Origin: CAYMEK01 sp964389305
GTDB lineage: Bacteria; Spirochaetota; Spirochaetia; SZUA-6; DRHE01
Reading direction: 5' to 3'
Length of the DNA: 64,000 nucleotides
Assembly (NCBI GenBank): GCA_964389305.1
Contig: CAYMEK010000012.1
Location: forward strand, 1 to 64,000
The notes under the pieces were generated by a model. That model saw only the letters and a list, made by a program, of their open reading frames with translations, was not told the DNA's origin and made no database searches. Positions 25,601 through 33,378 of this stretch are shown here, one piece after another. Positions within the stretch are counted from its first letter, which is position 1. The number at the start of each line of letters is the position of its first letter. The position numbers and the translations under genes were made by a program.

Positions 25601-27224
25601 CGAGATCATCGCCCGGGTCCGACACTCGACGCCCGGAGTGATGCTGATCTCCCCCCCGCCGCATCACGATATCTACTCGATCGAGGACCTGGCCCAGCTT
25701 ATTTTCGACCTCAAGCACGCCAATCCCCGCGCCCGGGTGTCGGTCAAGCTGGTTTCGGAAGTAGGAGTCGGCACGGTGGCCGCCGGTGTAGCCAAAGGCC
25801 GGGCGGACACGGTGCTCATAAGCGGGGCAGACGGCGGCACCGGTGCCTCGCCCATCTCGTCGATCATGCACACGGGTACGCCCTGGGAGATCGGACTGGC
25901 CGAGACCCAGGCGGTCCTGGTACGCAGCAAGCTGAGAGACCAGATCCGCGTCCAGGTGGACGGGCAGATCAAAACCGGGCGCGACGTGGTGATCGCCGCT
26001 CTGCTCGGGGCCGAGGAGTTCGGCTTTGCCACCACCGCCCTGGTGTCAATGGGCTGCGTAATGATGCGCAAGTGCCACCTCAATACCTGCCCGGTAGGGG
26101 TGGCCACCCAGGACCCGGAGCTTAGAAAGCGCTTTCGGGGCAAGCCCGAATACGTGGTGAACTTCATGCGTTTCCTCGCCCAGGAGGTTCGCGAAATCAT
26201 GGCCGAGCTCGGCTTCCGCCGCTTCGAAGACATGATCGGCCGGGTGGAACATCTGGAGGCTTCCCCCGCCGCCGTCGAGAACAACAAGACACGCGGTCTC
26301 GATTTCTCCCGGCTGCTGGCCAAACCCGAGCTACCGGAAGGGGGTTCGCTGCGCTGCCTGCGACCGCCGGCCGGCTACGGACCTTGCCTGGACGACGAGT
26401 TGATCGCCTCGACCGCGGCCGCTCTGGAGCAAAAGAAGCCGGTGGAGTTGGAGCTGCCTATCCGCAACTCCAACCGCGCCGTGGGGGCTACCCTCAGTGC
26501 CGAGATCTCCAGCCGCCACGGCGTCCAGGGATTGCCACAGGACACGATCCGGGTGAAGTTCTCGGGGTCGGCGGGCCAGAGCTTCGGGGCGTTCCTGGCT
26601 CCCGGGGTGACCTTCCGGTTGGAGGGGGACGCCAACGACTACCTGGGCAAGGGCCTGTCCGGCGGGCGGATCATCGTCTATCCGCCCAAGGGCTCCGGCT
26701 TCATCCCGGAGCGCAACATCATCTCCGGCAACGTCAATCTGTTCGGCGCCACCTCCGGCGAGGTATATATAAACGGCATGGCCGGTGAGCGGTTCGCCGT
26801 ACGCAACAGCGGCGCCATTGCCGTGGTGGAAGGGGTCGGGGACCACGGCTGCGAGTACATGACCGGCGGCCGGGTGATCGTGATCGGCGAAACCGGCATC
26901 AACTTCGCCGCCGGGATGAGCGGCGGCCTGGCCTACGTTCTCGATCGCACCCAGCTATTCGACACCCGCTGTAACCTGGAGATGGTCGACGTGGAGCCTC
27001 TGGTCGAGGAGGAGGACCGGGAGTTCCTGCGGCTGCAGCTTTCCAGGCACGTGGAGCTGACCGGCAGCCGCAACGCCATCCAGATCCTCAACATGTGGGA
27101 GGAGATGCTGCCCCTGTTCGTAAAGGTGATCCCCATCGACTACCGGGCGGCTCTGGAACGCATAAGGGAGCGGGAGCTCAAGGAATCGGAAACCGTGAAT
27201 ATCACCGAGGAGGTCTACGCCTGA
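22662..27224 (+). CDS. gltB: Glutamate synthase, large subunit
   Basis: 1520 residues, full length. The Ntn glutaminase cysteine is residue 18 (HDACGVGF) behind a propeptide. The FMN domain includes SGADGGTGASP and the 3Fe-4S motif CHLNTCPVG. The C-terminal GXGXG beta-helix region runs from about residue 1280. It makes two glutamates from glutamine and 2-oxoglutarate, completing the GS-GOGAT route with glnA upstream. The stop overlaps the gltD ATG. Confidence 0.97.
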   Translation: MNGSRETLYDPRYEHDACGVGFIAQINGKKSHQIIRQAIQALRNLEHRGAIGGDLKTGDGAGILFQIPHRFFSRVLDFNLPPAGSYGVGFLFLPQDKIEAQRARNLAEEVLSREGAKLLGWRPVPVEPECLGEQARAEMPSFWQLFLTLPAAGKETAGEEMERRLYLIRKCLENEASNAGWDVDRFYIASLSGATIVYKGMFVSTQFESFYPDLKDRDLTSSIAVFHQRYSTNTFPSWYLAQPFRFIAHNGEINTLRRNVNNMRARESSLSSELFRKNLDKLRPIVNPTLSDSAIFDNVLELLTLGGRSIEHSIIMMIPEAFGTRYHISQDKKAFYEYHAAIMEPWDGPAAVCFCDGVRVGAILDRNGLRPARYVITKSGKAILASEVGVLDIRPEDVLEKGRLAPGKMIMVDTRRGRVIKDHEIKSAISRRKPYRHWLERNRIQLAGLFGVPRPAPIDRAGVALAQRAFGYTREDLRAIIAPMVENAQEPVGSMGNDTPPAVLSRRPQLLFNYFKQLFAQVTNPPIDPYRENLVMSLMSFVGKERNLLAETPEHCHQLKLSHPVLTNDDVEMLRTQPIKDFKVCTVPILFDATGKPGALELALEEVCREVEARIDEGYSLVILSDREISRERAAIPSLLAISGVHHYLVRRGKRHLSGLVIETGEAREVHHFAALVAFGASGINPYLVFESLGDLQELGYITKELTIQEAIEHYITAVKKGLLKVMSKMGISTIRSYRGAQIFEAVGLGRELIDRYFTGTPSLIGGIGIEVIEADRLAVHAAAFTDVVKPASPAVSAVYGLPSGGLYNQRAGSESHLFSPEAIALLQKATRERDYRIFKQYSGIVNDTARNLCTLRSLLRFRPGQPVPIEEVEPVESISKRFVSSAMSFGSISKEAHETLARAMNRLGSRSNSGEGGEDEYRYKGEVEGESINSRIKQVASARFGVTSSYLVSAEELQIKMAQGAKPGEGGQLPGHKVDEIIARVRHSTPGVMLISPPPHHDIYSIEDLAQLIFDLKHANPRARVSVKLVSEVGVGTVAAGVAKGRADTVLISGADGGTGASPISSIMHTGTPWEIGLAETQAVLVRSKLRDQIRVQVDGQIKTGRDVVIAALLGAEEFGFATTALVSMGCVMMRKCHLNTCPVGVATQDPELRKRFRGKPEYVVNFMRFLAQEVREIMAELGFRRFEDMIGRVEHLEASPAAVENNKTRGLDFSRLLAKPELPEGGSLRCLRPPAGYGPCLDDELIASTAAALEQKKPVELELPIRNSNRAVGATLSAEISSRHGVQGLPQDTIRVKFSGSAGQSFGAFLAPGVTFRLEGDANDYLGKGLSGGRIIVYPPKGSGFIPERNIISGNVNLFGATSGEVYINGMAGERFAVRNSGAIAVVEGVGDHGCEYMTGGRVIVIGETGINFAAGMSGGLAYVLDRTQLFDTRCNLEMVDVEPLVEEEDREFLRLQLSRHVELTGSRNAIQILNMWEEMLPLFVKVIPIDYRAALERIRERELKESETVNITEEVYA

Positions 27225-28696
27225 TGGGTAAGCCTACGGGATTTCTGGAATACGACCGGCTGCACCACCGCTACCGCCCGACACAGGAACGCGTCTGCGA
27301 CTATCGCGAGGTGAGCCTGCCGGCCGCCGAGGAGGAGCTGGGTCGCGAGGGAGCCCGCTGCATGGACTGCGGCACTCCCTTCTGCCACTCCCTCGGCTGC
27401 CCCCTGGGCAACCTGATTCCGGAGTGGAACGACGCGGTATACAAAGGGCGCTGGTACGAGGCCTGGCGGCGGCTCGATCTGACCAACAACTTCCCCGAGA
27501 TCACCGGCAGGGTGTGCCCCGCTCTCTGCGAGACCTCCTGCACCCTGGCCATCAACCGGAGCCCGGTGGCCATCAAGGATATCGAGCGGGCGGTCATCGA
27601 AAAAGCCTTCCGGGAAGGCTGGGTCCAGCCGCTTCCGCCTGCAAGGGGAAGCGGGCGGAGGGCGGCGGTGATCGGCTCCGGCCCCGCCGGGCTGGCCGCT
27701 GCCCAGAACCTGCGCCGGCTCGGACACCAGGTCAGCCTGTTCGAAAAGTCGGACCGCATCGGCGGGATCCTGCGCTATGGGATTCCCGACTTCAAGCTGG
27801 AGAAGTGGATACTGGACCGCCGGCTCAGCCAGATGGCCGCCGAGGGCGTCGAGTTCGAGACCGACGTGGTGATCGGTGAGGACCTCTCCGTGCGCTATCT
27901 GCAGCGTAAGTACGACGCTATTCTGCTGGCCGTTGGAGCCGGCAAACCCAGAGATATACCCGTAGCGGGCAGGGGCTACGAGGGCATTCACTTCGCCATA
28001 GAGTACCTGACCCAGTCAAACAAGGTCGTAGCCGGCATCCTGACCAGAGAGCAGGCCGTCAACGCTACCGGCAAACGGGTCCTGGTGATCGGAGGCGGCG
28101 ATACCGGGGCTGACTGCGTAGGCACCGCCATTCGCCAGGGAGCTCGCTCCGTGACCCAGGTGGAAATCCTGCCGCAGCCGCAGGAATGGCAGGAGCCCTG
28201 GAACCCGCAGTGGCCTTTCTGGCCGAATATCCTGCGTACCTCTTCCTCCCACGAAGAGGGCTGCAGGCGCCTGTGGTCGATCAACACACTGCAGTTCACC
28301 GGAGGCTACGATCCCTGGGTGCAGAAAGCGCATCTGTGCAAGGTGGAGTGGAAACCCGTTGCGGCCAAGGACCTCGCCTCAAGGCAAGCGGGTTCATCCA
28401 CTCCCGCCCCTCGCCTTCAGCCCGTCGACATTCCGGGAAGTGAGTTCGAGCTGGACGTCGACCTGGTGTTGCTGGCCATGGGCTTCGTCCATGCGGAGCA
28501 CGGCCGCCTGCTCGAGGATCTCGGGGTCAATCTGGACGGCAAGGGCAATATCGCCGTAGACGATCAATACCGCACCTCGGTGCCGGGGATCTTTGCCGCC
28601 GGTGACTGCCACAGCGGAGCCTCCCTGGTGGTGCGGGCAATCGATCACGGCCGCCGGGCCGCCGCGGCCGTAGACGAGTATCTACACGGGCTGTAG
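27224..28696 (+). CDS. gltD: Glutamate synthase, small subunit
   Basis: 490 residues from ATG 27224, which overlaps the gltB TGA by one base. Cys motifs CMDCGTPFCH, LGCPLGN and CPALCETSC bind the two 4Fe-4S clusters. GSGPAGLAAAQNL is the FAD site, GGGDTGADCVG the NAD(P)H site, and GIFAAGDCHSGASLVV the C-terminal FAD contact. It supplies electrons to GltB. An ATG 129 bases upstream in the same frame lies inside gltB and is not needed. Confidence 0.96.
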   Translation: MGKPTGFLEYDRLHHRYRPTQERVCDYREVSLPAAEEELGREGARCMDCGTPFCHSLGCPLGNLIPEWNDAVYKGRWYEAWRRLDLTNNFPEITGRVCPALCETSCTLAINRSPVAIKDIERAVIEKAFREGWVQPLPPARGSGRRAAVIGSGPAGLAAAQNLRRLGHQVSLFEKSDRIGGILRYGIPDFKLEKWILDRRLSQMAAEGVEFETDVVIGEDLSVRYLQRKYDAILLAVGAGKPRDIPVAGRGYEGIHFAIEYLTQSNKVVAGILTREQAVNATGKRVLVIGGGDTGADCVGTAIRQGARSVTQVEILPQPQEWQEPWNPQWPFWPNILRTSSSHEEGCRRLWSINTLQFTGGYDPWVQKAHLCKVEWKPVAAKDLASRQAGSSTPAPRLQPVDIPGSEFELDVDLVLLAMGFVHAEHGRLLEDLGVNLDGKGNIAVDDQYRTSVPGIFAAGDCHSGASLVVRAIDHGRRAAAAVDEYLHGL

Positions 28697-28981
28697 GCTC
28701 AGGGCCAGGCGTTCCTCTTGGCCGCTCGTTTCGCCAAATCATGGGGGCTGATGCGCAGCACCGTGTAGGCGAGCACTTCGACACTTCCCCCGAAGCTAAC
28801 AGGACTCGCCGCGTATTTTTAGCGCTGACAAAGGGTGACAGTCGGTGACAGCACTGTCAGCGCACAGTTGGAGAGCTTGCCGGACAAGCCCTTGAACCGT
28901 CAACCGAATGCGGCGGAGATAGAAGACGGCGATACGAATATCTCACCCATGTCGACGCTCCAGCAGGGCATTTCTTCTATC
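28697..28981. other. Non-coding stretch after gltD
   Basis: I see no gene or promoter in the first part. The middle carries the phased TGACA array listed separately. No transposon remnant or RNA gene is evident. Confidence 0.6.
28822..28863. promoter_or_regulatory. Phased TGACA array closed by an inverted copy
   Basis: TGACA begins at 28826, 28836 and 28846, exactly ten bases apart, followed by inverted TGTCA at 28855-28859. TGACAG-CA-CTGTCA forms a 14-base dyad, and GCGCTGACA (28822-28830) pairs with TGTCAGCGC (28855-28863). One-turn spacing suggests a protein-binding array; a hairpin after gltD is the other reading, though no T run follows. Confidence 0.5.
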
Positions 28982-29036
28982 TTGACATATCAATTTAACT
29001 GTGTTATATTAACAATGTTATATTAACAACGTTATT
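28982..29036 (+). promoter_or_regulatory. Promoter with tandem GTTATATTAAC operators
   Basis: TTGACA (28982-28987), 17 bases, TATATT (29005-29010). The dyad GTTATATTAAC lies at 29003-29013, on the -10, and again at 29017-29027, with a partial third GTTATTATT at 29031. The 14-base period and overlap with the promoter suggest repression. Confidence 0.6.
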
Positions 29037-29052
29037 ATTGGAGGAAGAACAG

Positions 29053-30432
29053 ATGAAGATTGTAGTCCTAAACGGAAGTCCGAAAGGTCCGGTCAGCGTC
29101 ACCATGCAGTATGTCAGCTACATCGCCAAGCGATTTCCTGAGCATAAGCTGAAGGTTTTCCACGTCGCCCAGAAAATCAACATTCTGGAGAAGGATCCGG
29201 CACGATTCGAGCAGGTCATCGAGGAAATTCGAAGCGCCGAGGGTATATTGTGGGCCTTTCCCCTTTACATCTTGTTGGTCAGCTCTCAGTATAAACGCTT
29301 TATCGAGCTGATCTGGGAGCGGGATGCCGCTGGAAAATTTGCAGGTCGATATGCCGCCGCTCTATCTACCTCCATTAACTTCTACGATAACATGGCCCAT
29401 TCCTACATCCGCGGAATCAGCGATGATCTGGGCCTGAAGTATCTCGGCTTCTACTCCGCTAACATGCACGATTTGATGCGAAAGCCGGAACGGGAACGTC
29501 TGGAGCTGTTCGCCCGGGCTTTTTTTCAAGGAATCGAAAAACAGAGTTCGCCGCAGCGCATGTACGCGCCGCTTCGCTATGGGCCGATCGGCCTGCCGCT
29601 GAAATCCCCGAAACGGCGAGTCCCAGCCACGGGTAAAAAGGTAGTCGTTCTTACGGACGCCAAGCCAAATCAGCATAACCTCGTGGCCATGGTCGAGCGA
29701 TTCATCGAGAGCCTGGAAGACGAAGTCGAGGTATTCAATCTCTATGATCTGGACATCAAAGGGGGCTGTATGGGTTGCCTGCGCTGCGGATTCGACAACC
29801 ATTGCGCCTATTCCGGTAAGGATGGATTCACGGAGTTCTACAATACAACGCTGAAGCAGGCTGACGTGATCGTGTTTGCCGGTACGATCATCGACCGTCA
29901 GCTTTCCTGGAAGTGGCGCCAGTTCTTCGACAGGAGTTTCTTCAACTGCCACACACCCTCCCTGGTAGATAAACAGATGGCCTTTTTGATCAGCGGTCCC
30001 CTCAGCCAGCTCCCCGAGCTCCGCCAGATCTATGAAGCTTGGGTGGAAATCCAGCGCTCCCACCTGGTAGGTTTCGTCTCCGACGAGCGCAACGGCGGCT
30101 CCGGGATTGAAGATTGCCTCGACTCCCTCGCCGACGGGCTCATCCGGCAGGCCTGCAGCGGGTATATCCAGCCCCGCACTTTTCTCGGCATCGCCGGGAT
30201 GAAGCTTTTTCGCGACGATATCTGGGGAGGACTGCGGATCATATTCCGCGCCGATCACGAGGCTTACAAAAAAATGGGTGTGTACGATTTCCCCCAGAAA
30301 CGGATCGGAAGGCGGATATTTGTCCTTCTGGGTTGGCTTATCACCGGACTTCCCTGGATTCGGAAGCGCTTTCCCGCAATGATCAAGCAGCGAATGATTC
30401 AGCCTTATCGCAAGATTCTGGACAGCGTCTAG
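29053..30432 (+). CDS. Tandem flavodoxin-fold NAD(P)H-dependent FMN reductase-like protein
   Basis: 459 residues with two flavodoxin-like halves. Half one begins MKIVVLNGSPKGPVSV, the FMN phosphate loop of NADPH-dependent FMN reductases, with WAFPLYILLVSSQ after it. Half two begins near residue 195 (KKVVVLTDAKPNQHN) and holds a conserved-looking GCMGCLRCG-X3-HC cysteine cluster. The C-terminus has one hydrophobic segment (FVLLGWLITGLPW). ATG 29053 has GGAGG at good distance; an in-frame TTG at 29038 is within the operator region. Redox role inferred; substrate unknown. Confidence 0.75.
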   Translation: MKIVVLNGSPKGPVSVTMQYVSYIAKRFPEHKLKVFHVAQKINILEKDPARFEQVIEEIRSAEGILWAFPLYILLVSSQYKRFIELIWERDAAGKFAGRYAAALSTSINFYDNMAHSYIRGISDDLGLKYLGFYSANMHDLMRKPERERLELFARAFFQGIEKQSSPQRMYAPLRYGPIGLPLKSPKRRVPATGKKVVVLTDAKPNQHNLVAMVERFIESLEDEVEVFNLYDLDIKGGCMGCLRCGFDNHCAYSGKDGFTEFYNTTLKQADVIVFAGTIIDRQLSWKWRQFFDRSFFNCHTPSLVDKQMAFLISGPLSQLPELRQIYEAWVEIQRSHLVGFVSDERNGGSGIEDCLDSLADGLIRQACSGYIQPRTFLGIAGMKLFRDDIWGGLRIIFRADHEAYKKMGVYDFPQKRIGRRIFVLLGWLITGLPWIRKRFPAMIKQRMIQPYRKILDSV

Positions 30433-30460
30433 CTTCTGGACGCGAGTAATGGATACTATC

Positions 30461-30491
30461 TTTACTACCATCAGTGTTTCCGGGGTATAAT
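30461..30491 (+). promoter_or_regulatory. Candidate promoter of the sensor kinase
   Basis: TATAAT (30486-30491) lies 49 bases before the kinase start. TTTACT (30461-30466) is 19 bases upstream, a long spacer. The sequence CTTTACTACC recurs ahead of the binding-protein gene at 33379. Confidence 0.4.
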
Positions 30492-30539
30492 CATCAGGTC
30501 GGATAGGAATACGGGAGCATCTATCGGGCCGGCGTTTAA

Positions 30540-32312
30540 ATGAATCGTACCAAGACGAACCTGTTCCTGAAATACCTTGCCATTGTTCTGATCCCCATGT
30601 TCGTGTTGCTGGTCATGGGAACGATTTCCATCATCATCAACCAACGCTACGCGGTACGCCAGATCCAAAAGGCCAATCTCATGACCCTGGAACAGATCAA
30701 GAACAGCGTCGACCTGACCTTCGAAGAGCTGGATTCGCTGCAGCTGATCTTCAGCACCTCCTCCGAGTTCCTGATGTCGCTCAACCGCATCATGGTCTCC
30801 GAGTCATTGACCTTCGAGCAGTCCAAAGTACTCTCGGCGATCCAGGATTTCGTCAATGTCTCGGCGTATTCGCGGCCTTACGTGGAATCGATCTATGTCT
30901 ACATCGAGAACAGCGAACGGCGGGTCCTGACCACCACGCAAGGGATCGTAGCTCTGGATTCCTTCTATGATACCGCCTGGTACGACAGTTTTCTGAGCCA
31001 GACCCGCAGCGACGGCTTCTGGACCGAGGCCCGGGTGCTGAAGCACTTTCCTGCGGTGGAAAAGGGACGGCAGATCATCTCGATATTCAGGAGAGTGTAT
31101 CCCTTAACAGGCGTGCATGTGCCCGGCGTAGTAGTCTTGAACATCTACGCCGACTACCTGCAGATATTTCTCGACCAGCTAAAAAACTCTCCGGACCAGA
31201 AAATCGTGGTTTTGGACGACACGGGAAATGTGGTGTTCGGGGATTTCTCCGACTATCGGCCGGGCATGCTGGCCGACGTGGCGGACAGCCAGGGCCAGCG
31301 GACGGTCCCGGTTGAAGGGGATCAGCAGGTGATGAGCTGGCTCGTTTCACCCAAGTACGGGTGGACCTACCTCTCGTTCATCCCCCGGGAGAGGTTGTAC
31401 GACGTCAGCAATCTGCTGCGCAATATCAACATCGCCGTCGTCTGTCTGTCCGCTTTGGTTGGCATCGTCATCGCCTTCTTCGTTTCGAGGTGGAGCTTCC
31501 GTCACATAGAAGGCGTTCTCGACATCGCCGAAGCGGCGGACAAGGGCGGACCGCTGCCGCCGCTGCCGGTCAAAGCCGACCGGGGGTTCGATCATATCAC
31601 CTACAGCATCCTGCGCACGTTTCTCGAGTACAAATATCTGAAAGTTCAACTATCGGAGCGCCAGTACCGGCAGAAAACCCTCGAGCTGCTCGCTCTGCAG
31701 TCGCAGATGAATCCTCACTTCCTGTTCAACACCCTGGAGACGATCAACTGGAAGGTCATCAAGATGACAAAACGGCCGAACCAGATAAACCATATGATCC
31801 AGGGTCTTTCCAACATCCTGAACTATGCCCTCCAATCCCCGTTCAAGCTCGAGTTCCTGGCTAACGAATTGAAGTACGCACGGGACTATCTGGATATTCA
31901 GAAGATTCGCTATAAGAACAAGTTCTCCGTGCTGTGGCGCTGCGCACCGGGACTAGAAGAGCGGAAGGTAATCAGGTTCCTCCTGCAGCCCCTGATCGAG
32001 AATGCGATCTACCACGGCATCAAGGAGACCGAAGGGCGGAAGACCATTACCATCACCATCGATGAATGGGACGGCCGCCTGAGGTTTGTGGTCAAGGACG
32101 ACGGGCTGGGCATCGAGCCGCAGCGCCTGCGGGAGATCGAGGAACGCCTTGGCGAGGGAGATGCCCTCTCCGAAGCTTCCGATGGGGACATCGGTCTGTA
32201 CAATGTGAACAAGCGCATCAAGCTGGCCTTCGGACGGGAGTATGGGCTGCGCATAGACAGCGTGCGCGGCCGCGGTACGACCGTTACCGTACAAATTCCC
32301 TCCCAATCCTGA
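30540..32312 (+). CDS. Sensor histidine kinase, YesM type
   Basis: 590 residues. There is a membrane segment at about 16-36, an extracytoplasmic dCache-like sensor to about 290, a second segment near 295-317 and a HAMP-like stretch. The His_kinase domain has LQSQMNPHFLFNTLE (His393), and a HATPase domain follows (PLIENAIYHGI, DDGLGI). This is the YesM/LytS class, which pairs with AraC-type response regulators such as the convergent gene 8 bases downstream. A role in sensing an extracellular sugar is inferred from the ABC genes next door. Confidence 0.93.
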   Translation: MNRTKTNLFLKYLAIVLIPMFVLLVMGTISIIINQRYAVRQIQKANLMTLEQIKNSVDLTFEELDSLQLIFSTSSEFLMSLNRIMVSESLTFEQSKVLSAIQDFVNVSAYSRPYVESIYVYIENSERRVLTTTQGIVALDSFYDTAWYDSFLSQTRSDGFWTEARVLKHFPAVEKGRQIISIFRRVYPLTGVHVPGVVVLNIYADYLQIFLDQLKNSPDQKIVVLDDTGNVVFGDFSDYRPGMLADVADSQGQRTVPVEGDQQVMSWLVSPKYGWTYLSFIPRERLYDVSNLLRNINIAVVCLSALVGIVIAFFVSRWSFRHIEGVLDIAEAADKGGPLPPLPVKADRGFDHITYSILRTFLEYKYLKVQLSERQYRQKTLELLALQSQMNPHFLFNTLETINWKVIKMTKRPNQINHMIQGLSNILNYALQSPFKLEFLANELKYARDYLDIQKIRYKNKFSVLWRCAPGLEERKVIRFLLQPLIENAIYHGIKETEGRKTITITIDEWDGRLRFVVKDDGLGIEPQRLREIEERLGEGDALSEASDGDIGLYNVNKRIKLAFGREYGLRIDSVRGRGTTVTVQIPSQS

Positions 32313-32320
32313 AGTCCGGG

Positions 32321-33085
32321 TTACAGCGGGCGGCTCCGATATTGATGCGGGGTGGTCCCGAAATGTTTTTTGAAGGTGCGGGTGAAGTTTTTGGAATTGC
32401 TGTAGCCCACCATCTCGCTGACATCGTAGACCAGATAATCCACTTCCTGCAGAAGCTGAGCGGCCTTGTTCATCCTGGTTCGCTTCAGAAAGGTATTGAA
32501 GTTTTCGCCGGTCTTTTCTTTGAACAGCCTGCTCACGTACTGGGGATTCATCTGTACGATTCGGGCGGCTCGAGTCAGCGTCGCTCGCCCGTAGTCACGC
32601 TCGACGTAGCCCTTGATTGCGGATATCACCCAGTCGGCTCGTTGCCTCCTTCCCGACCCCGTGCCTCGGTCTCTCGGAGTCCCGACTGCCTCCGAGGCCG
32701 CAGGGAACTCGCAGTCCATTTCTTTTTTCAATCTTCTGAATACTGCGCGGATGTCTGTAAAGTTCGTAGGTTTCAATACGTAGTCGCGTACCCCGTACTT
32801 CAGAGCCTCCTTGGCGTAGGAGAAATCTTTGTAGGCGCTTAAGAAAACCACCGCAACGCCGCGATGCTCTTCGGCGATTGCTCTGGCCAGCTCCACGCCG
32901 GACATGGCCGGCATTCTGATGTCGCAAAACACCACGTCCACCTCGCCGTGCCGGACCTGTTCCAGGGCTCGCCTTCCGTTCGAAGCCGTACCGATGACCT
33001 GGTATCCGATTTCTTCCCACGGAAACAATTCAGCCAGGCCCCGGCGTATGTCCTCCTCGTCGTCTACGATAAGCAGTTTGTACAT
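32321..33085 (-). CDS. AraC-type response regulator, YesN-like
   Basis: 254 residues from ATG 33085 (MYKLLIVDDEED). The receiver domain has the acid pocket at residues 8-9 and phospho-acceptor Asp55 in FCDIRMPAMSG. The C-terminal AraC/XylS domain has two helix-turn-helices ending SNSKNFTRTFKKHFGTTPHQYR. A longer frame upstream would translate an 18-base repeat tract that lies downstream of an extended -10, so it is leader, not protein. Partner of the kinase it faces. It probably activates the sugar-binding and permease genes divergent from it. Confidence 0.92.
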   Translation of the reverse strand: MYKLLIVDDEEDIRRGLAELFPWEEIGYQVIGTASNGRRALEQVRHGEVDVVFCDIRMPAMSGVELARAIAEEHRGVAVVFLSAYKDFSYAKEALKYGVRDYVLKPTNFTDIRAVFRRLKKEMDCEFPAASEAVGTPRDRGTGSGRRQRADWVISAIKGYVERDYGRATLTRAARIVQMNPQYVSRLFKEKTGENFNTFLKRTRMNKAAQLLQEVDYLVYDVSEMVGYSNSKNFTRTFKKHFGTTPHQYRSRPL

Positions 33086-33102
33086 GCCTCCGCCCGATCC
33101 CC

Positions 33103-33174
33103 CCGGCTGCCTGCGGCCATTAGGCAGCTTGCGGCCATCAGGCTGTCTGCGGCCATTCGGCAGCTTGCGGCCAT
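33103..33174. repeat. Four 18-base tandem units in the regulator leader
   Basis: Units of the type TCGGCAGCTTGCGGCCAT at 33103, 33121, 33139 and 33157. On the minus strand each begins with ATG, giving four decoy starts just before the real start at 33085. The repeats lie immediately downstream of the predicted -10. Confidence 0.85.
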
Positions 33175-33181
33175 TATAGCA
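33173..33181 (-). promoter_or_regulatory. Extended -10 element for the response regulator
   Basis: The minus strand reads TGCTATAAT here, an extended -10 with a perfect TATAAT. No clear -35 precedes it, as allowed for this promoter type. Transcripts would start inside the 18-base repeat tract. Confidence 0.5.
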
Positions 33182-33239
33182 CATCCGGGCCGCAGCCAGT
33201 ATTGTGGAATCGCCTCTCCCCTCCACCGGGGTCGATCCC

Positions 33240-33269
33240 TTTACTACCGCGACGGCTTTGCCCTACAAT
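33240..33269 (+). promoter_or_regulatory. Candidate promoter of the first sugar-binding protein
   Basis: TTTACT (33240-33245), 18 bases, TACAAT (33264-33269). The flank CTTTACTACC matches the candidate promoter of the sensor kinase. Confidence 0.4.
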
Positions 33270-33378
33270 CTATAGCGAGGCAGGGACCTGCCTGGTCAGT
33301 CTTCTCGGGTAGCTTCTTCACCCGTACCCGCTGAGGCTGGGATTTCGAGCCATATCCTGGTGATCGAGGAGTGCCTCG

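Noticed and set aside
33086..33226. Longer N-terminus for the response regulator reading through the 18-base repeats
   Set aside because: The receiver domain starts directly at MYKLLIVDD, and an extended -10 lies inside the longer frame, so the region is promoter and leader.
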